A stretch of DNA of 64,000 nucleotides from assembly GCA_036898135.1 (NCBI GenBank), contig CM072514.1:83834122-83898121 (forward strand), read 5' to 3'. Position 1 is the stretch's first letter. The number at the start of each line of letters is the position of its first letter. Both the position numbers and the translations under genes were made by a program. Shown here one piece after another: positions 1 to 11,324 of the stretch. The notes below the pieces were generated by a model that saw nothing but the letters and a program-made list of their open reading frames with translations, searched no databases and was not told the origin of the DNA. This DNA is from Oncomelania hupensis (lineage: Eukaryota > Mollusca > Gastropoda > Littorinimorpha > Pomatiopsidae).

Positions 1-325
1 TACGTCATTTCTACCGTATTCGAAATCTTTCCGGAAAAGAGAGAGGTTATTTAATCGTGTGCCGAGATTGTTGTAGAGAGTAAAGTTGTTGATAGTGATT
101 TGGAGAGTTGCTGTGAAAGTTGTTGAGTTGAGTTGAGAATTGTATGCAGTTGTTGGTGTGTGCTGAATAAAAGTGGAAAACTTCATACGTTGACTTTGTG
201 ACTTGTATGCTGTTTGGACGGGCTGTGTGAATAAACGAATCTGAGTTACACAACTATCAGGAATTCAAGCATCGGGGCTGAATCAGATACTGATAGAAAA
301 CACCAACATCAAACTGAGTGTAACA
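1..325 (+). repeat. 5' LTR of element A (3' portion only)
   Basis: This is the last 325 bases of an LTR that is present in full at 4630-5265. It ends in GTAACA, the inverse of the TGTTAC that starts the complete LTR. An AATAAA polyadenylation-like signal lies within it near base 230. Confidence 0.92.
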
Positions 326-328
326 TTT

Positions 329-344
329 TGGGGGTCAAGCCGCG
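329..344 (+). other. Primer-binding site of element A
   Basis: Three bases after the LTR comes TGGGGGTCAAGCCGCG. It begins TGG, complementary to a tRNA 3' CCA end, at the usual place for a retroelement primer-binding site. I did not assign the tRNA species. Confidence 0.6.
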
Positions 345-856
345 ATTCACGCCATAGCCAAGGGTTCAACTGCTACAACAAGCGAGTCAACGTTACGAGA
401 GGCAGTCATCGAGGGTAGCCGCCAACGAGTTGCGTCGAGAGGGGCCAACATACTGGGACTACATCACCGATAGGTTCGGGTTGACTGCAAGGGCGTGTAG
501 TCGCCGAAGAGTTGCTTCGTGAGCGAACAACAGAGCGGGACTACGTGGCTGCCGCAGGACTACGTCGAGGGACAGTCTCGGAGCTACATCGCCAGTATTA
601 GAGAGAGCGACGTGCGGACGTCGAGTCTACTTCAGCACAGGAGCGTGTACATCAACACCAGCGTGGTGCAGCGTCGCATACGACGAGGACAGTGGGGCCT
701 GCGTCAACGAAGGCGACTAGTGACAAGCATCAGCGCTACTGCAGAAAGCGTGCTGTTCTAGAACAGTCTAGAAAGGTACGGCACAGTAAAGAACCTTCCA
801 GTCAAGAACTTTCCAGAAAAGAACTTTCTTGAAAAGAACTTTCCAGAAGCATCAAG
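345..856 (+). other. Untranslated leader of element A, with 15-bp tandem repeats
   Basis: This is the leader between the primer-binding site and gag. At about 789-849 four imperfect 15-bp units built on AGAACTTTCCAGAAA lie directly before the gag start codon. The small open frame at 519-761 has no domain I recognise, so I treat the whole stretch as non-coding. Confidence 0.6.
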
Positions 857-3800
857 ATGGCTGACTTCTGGCAGAAAGGGGTTGAACTGAATCTAAAAGG
901 CAAGCAGCTGACGGAGTACGTCAAGTCTCAGGAGAGAATACGAGAAAGAGAATTGGAAGAGAAGCGTCTAGAAAAAGAAATAGAACTAGAACAGAAGCGT
1001 CTAGAAGTAGAAGAGCAGCGTCGCCGTGAAGAAAGAGAATTAGAACAGAAGCGTCTAGAAATTGAACAGCAACGTCAAGAGAGAGAAGAGCAGCGTCGCC
1101 GTGAAGAAAGAGAGTTCGAGCTGAAGCGTCTTGAAGGTGAGCGTCAGTACCAGTTAGAGTTGGCGCGTATCCAAAACAATCAGCATGCGCCACAAGTCAC
1201 CAACGACCATACGGCTCCTAAATTGCCAGCTTTCGTCGACGGGAAGGACCAGATCGACAGCTATCTGGCGAGATTCGAAAGGTTCGCCGAAAGCTCTAAC
1301 TGGCAACCTCAAGACTGGGCAATTCGACTGAGTGCACTTCTGACGGGGCAAGCTCTCGAAGTTTACACCAGACTGTCGAACGATGACGCCAAAAACTACG
1401 ACGTCTTGAAAGAGGCCCTGTTGCAGTGCTACAACTTTACAGAGAAGGGCTACCGTAAACGCTTCCGTGAATGCCGGCCTAAGTCAGACGAGACGCCAAA
1501 GCAGTTTGTGGAGCGCCTGTCGTCATATCTACACAAGTGGGTGGAGTTATCAGGCGAAATGAAGTCTTACGACAGTCTCCATGACCTGATCGTGAAGGAA
1601 CAATTTCTCAATGCCTGTCACAAGGACCTAGCGACCCACTTAGAAGAACAAAAGCTGCAGACGCTTAAAGATGTGACTGAGGCTGCTGAAAGATATCTCA
1701 TCGCTCATGGGAAGACCCTGGGGCCACCCAGCGCGACGAAACATTTTCAGAAGACTGGAAACCATGGGAACCAGATCCAAGGGAGCCAGACGAGCCAGAG
1801 ACAGACGGACTCCACGCCACCTCCCAGGGAAGGGCATTCAAGAGGCTGTTTCACTTGCAACGCTACAGACCACAGAGCAGCTAACTGCCCTCAAAACAAA
1901 AGTAGCGGACAGCGGAGCAGTACGGACAACGCAGCGGCGGGCAACCGGCAGAGGCGGTTCTCCAATCAACGGCAAAACAGTAGATCTGACCATCAAGTGT
2001 GCGGCGGGAGCGTCATTCTTCCGAGTGAGACCAAGCGCACAGCTACTCCTGCCGACGTGCAAGAGTGCATGACTGATGGCCAACTTCTCCTTGCCAACGG
2101 AAAATCCATCCCCGTCGTTGCCAGCGCAGCTGTGACCGTCCAGAACATGCCAGTTTCCAAGGGACGCGTCGGAAATCATGAAGTGACTGTTTTAAGAGAC
2201 TCTGGCTGCAGTGGGGTCATCGTCAGAGAAGACCTAATCGCTAAAGAACAGTTCACTGGCGATTCAAAATGGACACTCATGGCCGACAGCAAATGTGTGA
2301 AAGCGCCAGTTGCGAAGATTCATGTCAACACCCCTTTCTACATAGGCGAAGTCGAAGCGGTTTGCCTGAAGAAGCCGCTGTACGATTTGATGATCGGGAA
2401 TATCGACGGCGCGAGACGACCCGACGACCCCGATCCAGAGTGGAGTCCTGCCTCAACCCAACACGTCGAAGTTGTGGAGGAGGATCCATTGCCGTTTCCC
2501 GATGGAGACCTTACAGAGCTGCTACGGGACAATGTGGTTACTCCGGCTCAGCCCTGCCGACCAGAGATCGTCGGTGCTGTTACTACCAGGGCCCAGGCCA
2601 AGAGAGACAAGACGTCTACGCCACTGAAGGTCGCCGACAACTCTAAAGCTGCCATCGTGGACAGAGATAAGCTGATCCAGCTCCAGGAAGCTGACAGCAC
2701 TTTAAACAAGTACAGGAACCGCCAAGACCACGTGACCAAGGGCAGTGGCACGGTCTATTTCGAGGTGAAGGCCAAGATCCTGTACAGAATCTTCCAGCAT
2801 CCGAGGGTCAACGGAGGTAAACCACTACGTCAAGTCTTGGTACCGTTACCCCTGAGGCGCCAGGTGATGGAAGTAGCGCATGACTCAATCATGGGAGGTC
2901 ACCTGGGTATCAAGAAGACGTCGGATAGAATCCAGGCGGTGTTCTACTGGCCAGGACTTCATGCGGACGTCAGCCGTTTCTGCCGATCATGTGACATTTG
3001 CCAGAAGACCATACCTCGAGGAAGGGTCCCGAAAGTGCCTATGCAGAGGATGCCTCTGATCGACCGACCTTTCAAGAGGGTGGCCTTAGACTTAATCGGC
3101 GAAATAAGACCTCCGAGTGAAGAAGGTCATCGATGGGTACTGACTTTAGTGGACTATGCGACTCGGTACCCAGAAGCAGTGCCTCTGAAGAAGATTGACA
3201 CTGAAACTGTTGCAGAGGCGCTAGTGGACATGTTCAGTAGACTTGGAGTGCCTGAAGAGATCCTGACAGACCTCGGGACGCAGTTCGTCTCTGACTGTAT
3301 GAAGGAGGTCAACAGACTGCTGAGCATCCGGCATTTAACTACGACACCCTACCATCCAATGTGCAACGGGCTTGTCGAAAAGTTCAATGCTACGCTGAAG
3401 TCCACCTTGAAGAAACTGTGCAGCGAGCAGCCCAGACAATGGCATCGCTATATCAACGCCTTACTTTTCGCCTACAGAGAAGTACCGCAGGAGTCCACCG
3501 GCTTTTCTCCGTTCGAGCTGCTGTACGGAAGAACCATCCGAGGGCCGATGCACATCCTGAAAGAACTGTGGACGAAAGAAGTGGACACCCCAGAGGTGAA
3601 GAACAGTTACCAGTACGTGTTTGAGCTACGGGAGAAGCTGGAGCAGACTCTCGAGATAGCCAGAGAAAACCTGAAGAAGTCCCAAGACTGTGGAAAGCAC
3701 TACTATGATCGTAGGGCTGTGAACATGAAGTTCAAACCTGGCAACAAAGTGCTGGTGCTGCTACCTACCGATCATAATAAGTTGCTGATGCAGTGGAAAG

Positions 3801-4375
3801 GCCCGTACGAAGTGGAGACCGTGGTGGGGATCAACGACTATAAGGTGAAGGTCGGCCAGCATTCCAAAATATACCACGCCAACCTCCTTAAGCTGTACGT
3901 GGAGAGGCCGCCAGAGACTGTACATGCAGCAACAGCAGCTGTGACCGACGACAGCTTTGACAGCGAAGAACTGTTGGAACTTGGAGACTTCCACAGCAAA
4001 GAAGGCATCAATGACGTTAAGCTAGGACCAGGCTTGACGGAAGGTCAAAAGTTGGAGCTCAAGGACCTTATGGGCGAATTTCCCCATAGCTTCAGCGATG
4101 TCCCAGGCTCTACGACTTTGGTCGAACATGAAGTCTACACCCAGACCGTGAGGGAGCTGTTCCACCGTCCCGCAGAAGCCAACCTGACCGTGAGACCCAG
4201 CGAATGCATTCTGGGAGCTGACAACGTCGACTGCGTCGGACATCCGGCGGGAGAGGAAGACAACGGAGGATGCACTGACTCCAGGAAAGCCCACGAGATC
4301 ACTGTCTTTGACCCTGGGCCGATGACGACCGCAACTGACGAGGGCGACGTTTCCTTGCGGTTGAAGGAACATTGA
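857..4375 (+). CDS. Gag-protease-integrase polyprotein of element A, with RT remnant
   Basis: A 1172-codon frame. Residues 1-110 are a charged E/R/Q coiled coil. Residues 118-290 form a capsid-like region resembling the SCAN domain (FERFAE, YRKRFR, KEQFLNAC). A CCHC zinc knuckle lies at about 329-342 (CFTCNATDHRAANC). The protease active site is LRDSGCSG near 445, with DSG in place of the usual DTG. Integrase follows directly: HHCC zinc finger at 675-717, then D (ALDLIG), D (LTDLGTQF) and E (VEKFN), with exactly 35 residues between the last two, then a GPY module near 981. After a linker comes the start of RT (LTEGQKLEL, SDVPGSTTLVEHEV, from about 1058), joined directly to the segment that normally follows the catalytic loop (ANLTVRPSE, ILGADNVD). 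No YxDD and no RNase H remain. Integrase looks catalytically intact; reverse transcription would need help in trans. The start codon at 857 opens the coiled coil. Confidence 0.9.
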   Translation: MADFWQKGVELNLKGKQLTEYVKSQERIRERELEEKRLEKEIELEQKRLEVEEQRRREERELEQKRLEIEQQRQEREEQRRREEREFELKRLEGERQYQLELARIQNNQHAPQVTNDHTAPKLPAFVDGKDQIDSYLARFERFAESSNWQPQDWAIRLSALLTGQALEVYTRLSNDDAKNYDVLKEALLQCYNFTEKGYRKRFRECRPKSDETPKQFVERLSSYLHKWVELSGEMKSYDSLHDLIVKEQFLNACHKDLATHLEEQKLQTLKDVTEAAERYLIAHGKTLGPPSATKHFQKTGNHGNQIQGSQTSQRQTDSTPPPREGHSRGCFTCNATDHRAANCPQNKSSGQRSSTDNAAAGNRQRRFSNQRQNSRSDHQVCGGSVILPSETKRTATPADVQECMTDGQLLLANGKSIPVVASAAVTVQNMPVSKGRVGNHEVTVLRDSGCSGVIVREDLIAKEQFTGDSKWTLMADSKCVKAPVAKIHVNTPFYIGEVEAVCLKKPLYDLMIGNIDGARRPDDPDPEWSPASTQHVEVVEEDPLPFPDGDLTELLRDNVVTPAQPCRPEIVGAVTTRAQAKRDKTSTPLKVADNSKAAIVDRDKLIQLQEADSTLNKYRNRQDHVTKGSGTVYFEVKAKILYRIFQHPRVNGGKPLRQVLVPLPLRRQVMEVAHDSIMGGHLGIKKTSDRIQAVFYWPGLHADVSRFCRSCDICQKTIPRGRVPKVPMQRMPLIDRPFKRVALDLIGEIRPPSEEGHRWVLTLVDYATRYPEAVPLKKIDTETVAEALVDMFSRLGVPEEILTDLGTQFVSDCMKEVNRLLSIRHLTTTPYHPMCNGLVEKFNATLKSTLKKLCSEQPRQWHRYINALLFAYREVPQESTGFSPFELLYGRTIRGPMHILKELWTKEVDTPEVKNSYQYVFELREKLEQTLEIARENLKKSQDCGKHYYDRRAVNMKFKPGNKVLVLLPTDHNKLLMQWKGPYEVETVVGINDYKVKVGQHSKIYHANLLKLYVERPPETVHAATAAVTDDSFDSEELLELGDFHSKEGINDVKLGPGLTEGQKLELKDLMGEFPHSFSDVPGSTTLVEHEVYTQTVRELFHRPAEANLTVRPSECILGADNVDCVGHPAGEEDNGGCTDSRKAHEITVFDPGPMTTATDEGDVSLRLKEH

Positions 4376-4616
4376 CTGTGTGGAGAACATTGGCAATATC
4401 TAAACAGACTTGCAGATGAGAAACATTGACCTTGTGTGAATAAACTGTGAACATTGACAGTATCCAGACAGATTTGAAGATGAAAACCATTGACTCTGTG
4501 TAAATAAGCTGAGCGCAATTACAGTATTCAGACAGTCTGAAATAAGTCTTAATTCCGTACTTTGTTTGTGCATTACGTTTCAACGTTGTTGAAAGAAATT
4601 GGGTAAATTTCTTCTT
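4376..4616 (+). repeat. 3' UTR of element A with about three 60-65 bp tandem units
   Basis: From about 4371 to 4545 there are roughly three imperfect units, each carrying a TTGAC(C/T)(T/C)TGTG-like start, then a CAGACAG-type segment and a GA(T/A)GA(G/A)AA segment. They lie between the stop codon and the polypurine tract. Confidence 0.6.
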
Positions 4617-4629
4617 GAGTGGGGGGTTA
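4617..4629 (+). other. Polypurine tract of element A
   Basis: GAGTGGGGGGTTA lies immediately before the TGTTAC start of the 3' LTR, the expected position of the plus-strand primer. Confidence 0.65.
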
Positions 4630-5265
4630 TGTTACGTTGAAACGCGAACGAAAGTATGCCGGAAGCGTGTACGATAGATCTAATCGTTTCGATTTGCAAA
4701 GTATTCAATAATAGAGTTTATTTACCTTTGATTTGAGTTTGCATTGTTGTTAGGAAAGGCTTTGTATAACGTTGATAATTTCCGTTAGTCGATATTGTTG
4801 TAGAATCTTCTGGATCGGCATGTTTATCATCGATCGAAGATTCGGGATAATTGTAGAAATTTGAAGGAACGATCCGGAAGGAGAAGAAATGTGTATTGAC
4901 GTAAGTCAGTGATGACGATCTTTAGTTCGATTGGTGGCAGTACGTCATTTCTACCGTATTCGAAATCTTTCCGGAAAAGAGAGAGGTTATTTAATCGTGT
5001 GCCGAGATTGTTGTAGAGAGTAAAGTTGTTGATAGTGATTTGGAGAGTTGCTGTGAAAGTTGTTGAGTTGAGTTGAGAATTGTATGCAGTTGTTGGTGTG
5101 TGCTGAATAAAAGTGGAAAACTTCATACGTTGACTTTGTGACTTGTATGCTGTTTGGACGGGCTGTGTGAATAAACGAATCTGAGTTACACAACTATCAG
5201 GAATTCAAGCATCGGGGCTGAATCAGATACTGATAGAAAACACCAACATCAAACTGAGTGTAACA
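4630..5265 (+). repeat. 3' LTR of element A (636 bp)
   Basis: A complete LTR, TGTTAC...GTAACA. Its last 325 bases match 1-325. AATAAA occurs at about 5170-5175 in the R/U5 part. Confidence 0.92.
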
Positions 5266-5685
5266 GCATGTCTGTCCTTCTCTGCCTGCTCTGTCTGTCT
5301 CTCTGCTTGTTTCTTTCTCCCCCCTCTCTTTCTCCCTCTATCTCTCTGTCTGTATCTACGAATCTTTCACGCTACTACTACTGCTGCTGCTAATGCTACT
5401 ATTATTGTTGCTACTACTCCTATTACTGCTGCTGCTAATACTAGTCACAACCGCCACCGCCATCACCATTACTACGTCAGTGTGTTAGTAGGCCTACTTC
5501 TTTCTCTTCTGCCTCTTTCTTTTTCATGTTCCTTCTATACCTGCAGCAACCGACATTAATACTCCTCCCCCCTTCCCCCTCGTCCCCTTCCCACAACAAC
5601 AATAACAACAATAACCACTCATAGACATACGCACACTCACATAAACACTCACGGGTGAGTATATGCTTTGTATATGTATACACAC
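5266..5685. other. Low-complexity spacer
   Basis: C/T-rich and trinucleotide-rich DNA (TCTC, CTACTACTG). I see no gene. Confidence 0.6.
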
Positions 5686-7131
5686 TGTGACGGTGGGTCT
5701 ATTGTTACTGGGCTCTGCACAAGGGAATGCTATTGCCCACACGTCTTTGTCTGCGGGGATCGGCTAGTATAATCACCCTATGACTAATCTTAATACATTT
5801 AAATGTTTAGCTGTTTGAAGATAGGATTATAGAGATAGGGACAAAATGGTAAAAGATTCACTGGCACACTAGCTCTCACACGGCTATGAAGCAAAGGTAG
5901 TCCAGCCACTGGTTAACAGTAAATATCACACATTTATTTCCTCTACTCTATACAAAATCCTCTAATCTCTACATTAACTTAAATGTCCAAATTTCACTTC
6001 GAGTAATTCGCTCCTTGATGGATCTATGCTGCTACTGTTCTTGATATTTGCTACTGTCTCATCATTGGGCTATTTGTTCTGGCTGGTCTAATGTTCTTGT
6101 TTCTGGAGAGTGGACTACAGCACAGTCCTTCTAGGGCAGTGTGTGTGCACCTCTTTAGTGTCACTTAACTTAACATTATATAGTGTGGTGATGGGGTCTC
6201 GTACTTGGTTGTTGACTATTGGGCTGTCTGAGCTCAGTGCTCGATGTTTCCCTGCAGGCCGAAAGTCAGGGTTGACTCTTAGTGGTCTATCCCTACCTCG
6301 GACCAACTAGCCTGCTCGTCTGCAAAACTTAAGACGAGTTTCTGCAACGCCTTGTTTAAAACGGGTGTGCAGAGCGTCTCATTGATGGCAGAAACAGCCC
6401 TCAGTTGGGATCGCTCCACTTATACAATACAAGGGACGATCATTCTTCTAAGTCCGTGGTCCACTGGAATCTTCAACATAATTCCTATATCTATACATAC
6501 ATCGTGGCTAAACAAAAACACATGGAGAAATAATAAACAACTTTCACATTCTCTGGTACAGCCACTGGTATGCAATAATACAAATAGGAGAAACAACAGT
6601 GTGTCCGTAGAGGCTACCTAGCTCGTGGTGCCGAAACCGGTCGCGTGTCCGCCACGTGGTCACGCTAAGTTTGACTAACATTCACAATAATAAAACATGG
6701 CAAGACTTCACAAGCATAATCCAACAATATTATCAATAAATCGCGATGAAACAAAAGATTGATCATTTACCTTTTTGACAATGTCAGGCTGTGGTTATAC
6801 TGCGATGAATGAATTGCATTCATCACCTGCTTAGTCTACAGCTAGAGAGATCTTTCAGAGCGTTGCTCATTCTCGTGTGAGAGTTAGGCACAGAATGACT
6901 ACCTAGCCTTGCGTTCAGCTAAAGCCCGCGAAAATCTCGTCCGATACCTGTGGCGCACTCGAGCAGGGGTGGCTATACGTCAGCAGGATGAGGTCACTGC
7001 CTACCTATGCTTAGCACACAACTGACTTGTGTCGCCTGCTAGGCAGCTACTTTAATTTACAAAGGCTACAACAGGCTGAACTATTTAAGGCGTGAAGCCG
7101 TAGTGCAGGGTCTAAATAGCCTATTGTGACA
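5686..7131 (-). repeat. Solo LTR, family C (1446 bp)
   Basis: On the + strand it begins TGTGACGG and ends TTGTGACA, and it matches the 3' LTR of element C (61260-62825) in order along its length. Flanks CACAC and CCCAC are an imperfect 5-bp TSD (4 of 5). No internal region is attached, so I call it a solo LTR. Orientation is minus by comparison with element C. Confidence 0.8.
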
Positions 7132-7726
7132 CCCACCCACCCGTCAATGTGGAAGTAAGTGAGAAAGTCAATGAATGGATTATTATATGAAGCAGAATAG
7201 GAATTTTAGTTAATAGTTAGGTATGTCGGGTTTTCTTTTTTTTTAAATATTATTTTTGTGGGTCTAGAATCACAATTTGCAGTCCTTAAAATAAACAAAT
7301 GGGAAAAAACACACAAAGCACCTTTCCCCTTACACACACACGTATACATCTCCCCCCCCCTCCCCCCACGTTCTAACACAAACAAAACACACGCACACCG
7401 GAATATCTGCATTCATTAAGCCAGGTGTCCAATTTTTCTTTCATTTTCTGTGTTTTTGTCTCTGTCACTCTCTCTTCCTTCTCTCCCCCCCCCCCTTACA
7501 ATGCCCCTTTCACTAATCCTGTCCTGCTCTTCACTCTCGCACATTGTTTAACAACGCGTCGTGTAATCACCCCAGGCCAGCTTTGCTTTATCGCCCCCTC
7601 CCCCCTTTACTGTTGACATAGCAGCCTCAAAGTACTTCGGTCTCCCTCTTAAATATCGGTAGCAGTGTTAGCAATGTACCGCTTTCTGCGTCGGACAATG
7701 ATGTGTGTGTCTGTGTGGGTGTGGGT

Positions 7727-7776
<50 letters not shown>

Positions 7777-9099
7777 ATGTGAGAAAGAGAGAGAGTCAGT
7801 CTAGTGATAAATAATACATATGTCATTTATGTTATATATTATGCTGTAATGTCATTTTTCATGTAAGCGTGAGCGCGCGCGATAAAGTGTGCAAACACGA
7901 GCAACATATAGGCCTACTATTTTACTACACACAAATTTGTCAATTCTAATCATTCCGTGATGAGGCAGTGTGTTAATCTATAATTGATTTAACCACCCTA
8001 GTGTCGGAAGGTTGTTGTATGTATGATTGTGTTTGTCATGCAGGATTGCTTGCTTTTAATTGTGTGCTTTTCTTCTGTATAAACATAAGCCAATAACATA
8101 TATAGGCCTACACAACAGAATACCCCATGCGCACCAAGATTTCTTCCATGTAAAATTTGAATCCAAATAAAATGTCTTATGTCTTATGTCTTAATCTAAA
8201 TTATGTATGTCTTTTTTCCCTCTTTTTTCCTATTGTTTTTTTTTGTACGTCGCAAATGACATCCTCGTCAACTCTGTTACGTAATCTCGTTAAGCAGTAA
8301 GCACAATTAATGAACATAAAAAATAATGAACACTGGCTTACACATTCTTGTTATCACATTCTTATTACTATTACGTGTTTTCTCGTTCTTGTCTTAAAGG
8401 ACCCTTAAATCACACATTTCCCGCTTTTTATTTTTAATTGTATTTTTTTTAAATGTGTGCGCCTAGAGCTTTTTTTTGAAATTCACAGTGAGTGTTCCCA
8501 CACAAGGAAAAATAACATATTTACCCCCCTTCCCTTGTCTCCTTTAAAAAAAAACTGTTTCCTAAGCATGGTTATAATATAAAATCCATATTTTTGTGTT
8601 TGTCTATTCATAACATCTAGTTTGATTCTAAAAATAGCGCCGCTGAAGATGTGTGTAGAGTAGGTACACAGTTGTTTGTTTACAAAACAAGGAAAAGACC
8701 CGTCTACAAAGTCAAAGCTTTGCTTGGTGTTTGGTTTGAGCCACGATCACGCATTGTATCATCTCTGCGATAACAATGCTAGTTCCCAAATCAACTCATT
8801 GCCACAACAACAACAACAACAACAATAATAACAACAACAACAATAATAACACCAAAATTAAAATAGGATTTAATAAGTTCTATTCTCTTTTTTGTACTTG
8901 TGTTTCACTAGAAAAAAAACTATTATTTTCGGTTGTTGAAAAGACTTAAAAAAGCAAAAATCTTTTTAAGATTTAGAAATTTTATAAATTTTGAAAAAAA
9001 AAGAAAACAGACAAGAATTTTTTTTTTCTCTCTGTACCATTACAGAAACATTGACTTCGTTTTATTCGTTATTATTTATTATTAATTATGGTTGTCTAT
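7132..9099. other. AT-rich intergenic DNA with simple repeats
   Basis: No gene seen. It holds poly-C runs near 7350 and 7487, a (GT)n tract at about 7702-7774, a (CAA)n tract at 8803-8850, and at about 8166-8193 an AATAAA followed by ATGTCTT units that looks like the 3' end of a retroposon. Confidence 0.5.
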
Positions 9100-9186
9100 A
9101 GTTATGTTTATGTGCAGTGTATGTCTTTTGATGTTTTATGCGCTTTGAGCAGATATGTTGTCTGATATGTGCGCTTTACAAATAAA

Positions 9187-9258
<72 letters not shown>
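9100..9258 (+). repeat. SINE-like 3' end with (ATT)n tail
   Basis: GCGCTTTGAGCAGATATG and GCGCTTTACAAATAAA followed by about 70 bp of ATT repeats. This matches the 3' domain plus ATT tail of tRNA-derived SINEs such as the one at 59780-60241. The tRNA-like head is not recognisable. Confidence 0.5.
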
Positions 9259-9272
9259 AACAAAAAAAAACA

Positions 9273-9400
9273 AAGACAATTCCTATTCCTATTCTATCCC
9301 GTAACTCGAAGGTTATTGGGGCACCACAGATGATCGTTTAACCAGCGTACTCCATTTTCCTCTATCCTCAGCAACCCTCATGACATCGCTCGGTATCGAG
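9273..9400 (-). mobile_element. 3' fragment of the GGATA-tailed LINE
   Basis: The inverse complement of the C-terminal coding end of the LINE at 53182-55362: the last codons (GATCGTTTAACCAGCGTACT on this strand) and a degraded CCTATT tail. 5'-truncated. Confidence 0.75.
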
Positions 9401-9410
9401 CCAGTCCATT

Positions 9411-9902
9411 CCAATTATAATCGTTTTTGTTTTTAAAGTCACAAAATCATAAAATAAAGTCCTCGTGACCATAGCCTTTTAAACATAATGCAAATGAATG
9501 TTTTCCACAGTTTGGCGTGGGCCCTTCACACCATGATTAACTATGTAGTTTTTGACAGTGAAGCATATGTGCCAACTTCACGGTCACCTTTGGTCGTTTA
9601 TTCACAGCGCCTAATGTAAATGTTGAAGACGTGTCTACTTTCAAACCTTTTAAGGTAAAAACTATGTACTCCTCTTACAACTAGGATGTTTTATTTAAGA
9701 AATCTATGTACCGTGAAATGTGTTTGAAGGCTTGTCGTTAAACGTATGTGTGGGGTACAGGTGGGGGGTGGGGGATAGTGCGAGGTTAGGGTGGGGTAAG
9801 GGGGTGAGTGTGTGGGGGGTATGTATGTGTGATGGTAAAGGGGTGTACTTCCCACACCTAGACTTTTTAAAAACAACCACGTACCGTGCCGTGAAATGTA
9901 GT
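9411..9902. other. No feature recognised
   Basis: AT-rich DNA followed by a GT-rich stretch at 9750-9845. No coding or repeat family assigned. Confidence 0.5.
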
Positions 9903-10810
9903 TGTGACGGTCGGTCTATTGTTGCTGGGCTCTGCACAATGGATTGCTATTACCCACTCGTCGTTCGTCTGCGGGGATCTGCTAGTAAATCACCCTATGA
10001 CTAATCCTAATACATTTATAAGTTTGGCCCGGTCTGTGTTAGGAAGGGGTTACAGTGGTAGTGTAAAGATTCACTGACACACTAGCTCTCACACGGCTAT
10101 GAAACATATGTAGTCCAGCCACTTGTTAACAGTAAATATCACACATTTATTTCTTCTACTCTATACAACATCTTCTAATCACTATACTAACTTGAATGTC
10201 CAATTTTCACTTCGAGTAGTTCGCTCCTTGATAGATCTATGCAGCTACTGTCTCATCATTGGGCTAATAGGGCTTTCTGTCCTATTGTTCGTGTTTCTGG
10301 AAGAGTGGACTATCGCACAGTCCTTGTAGAGCAGTTTTGGTGCACGGTTTCTAGTGACTTAACTGTCTCGTCGTTGAGCGGTGTTTGGGTCTCGTCTTCT
10401 GGGTAGTAAACCAGTGAGCCAGTGGAGCACACTGCTCTCGCTGCTCAAGGTTGCAGGCCACGTGTCAGGGTTGCCTCTCTGTGGAGTTTGTTCCCAGCCG
10501 TGGACCAAGATGCCTACTCGTCTTCTTGACAATGTCAGGCTCTGGTTATACTGTCGATGAATGATTTTCACCCGTCGCCTGCTGAGTCTTTCGCTAGAGA
10601 GATCTATCAACGTGCGTCTTGCTACGATGATGTTCGGACAAAGACTAACTATCGTCACGCTGTGGTCAGCCCAAGCGCGCGAGATCTCAAGACTAGTAGC
10701 GAAACTGCGGGGGTGGCGGGTGATTGGTCAGCTGGGTGACGTCACGGCTTATCTTATGAAGCTGTAGCCTACGTATGCTTAACACAACCTTCTTCTTGCA
10801 TATCGCGACA
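9903..10810 (-). repeat. Solo LTR, family C, internally deleted (908 bp)
   Basis: Begins TGTGACGG and ends GCGACA, collinear with 5686-7131 but shorter, so internal parts are missing. Flanks GTAGT and GTAAA match at only three of five positions, so the TSD is not secure. Confidence 0.7.
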
Positions 10811-10817
10811 GTAAATT

Positions 10818-11045
10818 GAGTAAAGACCATTCTGCAAGGCACAGTGCAAGGAGGTAGAAGAAGAGGGAGACCGAAAAGAGGTGGGAGGACAACATCCGAG
10901 AATGGACTGGTTTGACATTGAGCGAAGCCATCAGGGTTGCGGAGGACAGAGAAAGATGGAGTATGCTGGTTAAACGATCATCTGTGGTGCCCCTACGACC
11001 TCCGAGTTATTAGACAGGATGGGATAGGATAGGATTTGGAGAAAT
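10818..11045 (+). mobile_element. 3' fragment of the GGATA-tailed LINE
   Basis: Matches the end of the LINE at 53182-55362 from AAGACCATTCTGCAAGGCAC through the final codons and a short GGATA tail. It abuts the end of the family C LTR. One base is lost in the GGTGGGAGGAC region relative to other copies, so the frame is broken. Confidence 0.8.
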
Positions 11046-11279
11046 ATAGGGCCCAGAAGCCGGAACGATTCCTCTTCTGTCAGACGCCATTGGTTTCAAA
11101 CCTGTGGACAAGGTAAATTAGTTCTGCCTTAGACCACGCGGCCATAACGCTCGTTCGGGTGTGTGTGTGTGTGTGTCTGTAGGTGTGTGGGTGTATGTAG
11201 GTGTGTAGGTGTGTGTACGTGCGTATGTTTGTGTGTTTGTGTGCGATAGTGTGCCGATTGTGATACATTACATTATATG
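11046..11279. other. GT-rich spacer
   Basis: Contains a degenerate (GT)n stretch at about 11159-11255. No gene seen. Confidence 0.5.
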
Positions 11280-11324
11280 ATTATTGCTTTAGATCCAGCG
11301 GACTCTTCCGAGCCAAATCAGGAC
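11280..11324 (-). repeat. Family B retroposon, 3' end only
   Basis: A 45-bp match to the end of family B that includes CCAGCGGACTCTTCCGAGCC. Confidence 0.65.

Larger units (their letters stand above)
1..5265 (+). mobile_element. Ty3/Gypsy LTR retrotransposon, element A (5' LTR cut by window edge)
   Basis: Bases 1-325 and 4941-5265 are identical as far as I can read, which identifies them as the ends of the two LTRs. The 3' LTR (4630-5265) begins TGTTAC and ends GTAACA. Between them lie a primer-binding site, a leader, one long Gag-protease-integrase frame, a short 3' UTR and a polypurine tract. The missing first 311 bases of the 5' LTR lie outside the window, so the target-site duplication cannot be tested; the 3' flank begins GCATG. 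The identical LTR parts imply a recent insertion. The pol region has integrase before the RT remnant and the RT core is deleted, so the copy should be non-autonomous. Two solo LTRs of the same family lie elsewhere in the window. Confidence 0.93.

Noticed and set aside
519..761. 80-codon open frame in the leader of element A
   Set aside because: No recognised motif, arginine/serine-rich, and lies in an untranslated leader. Not supported as a gene.
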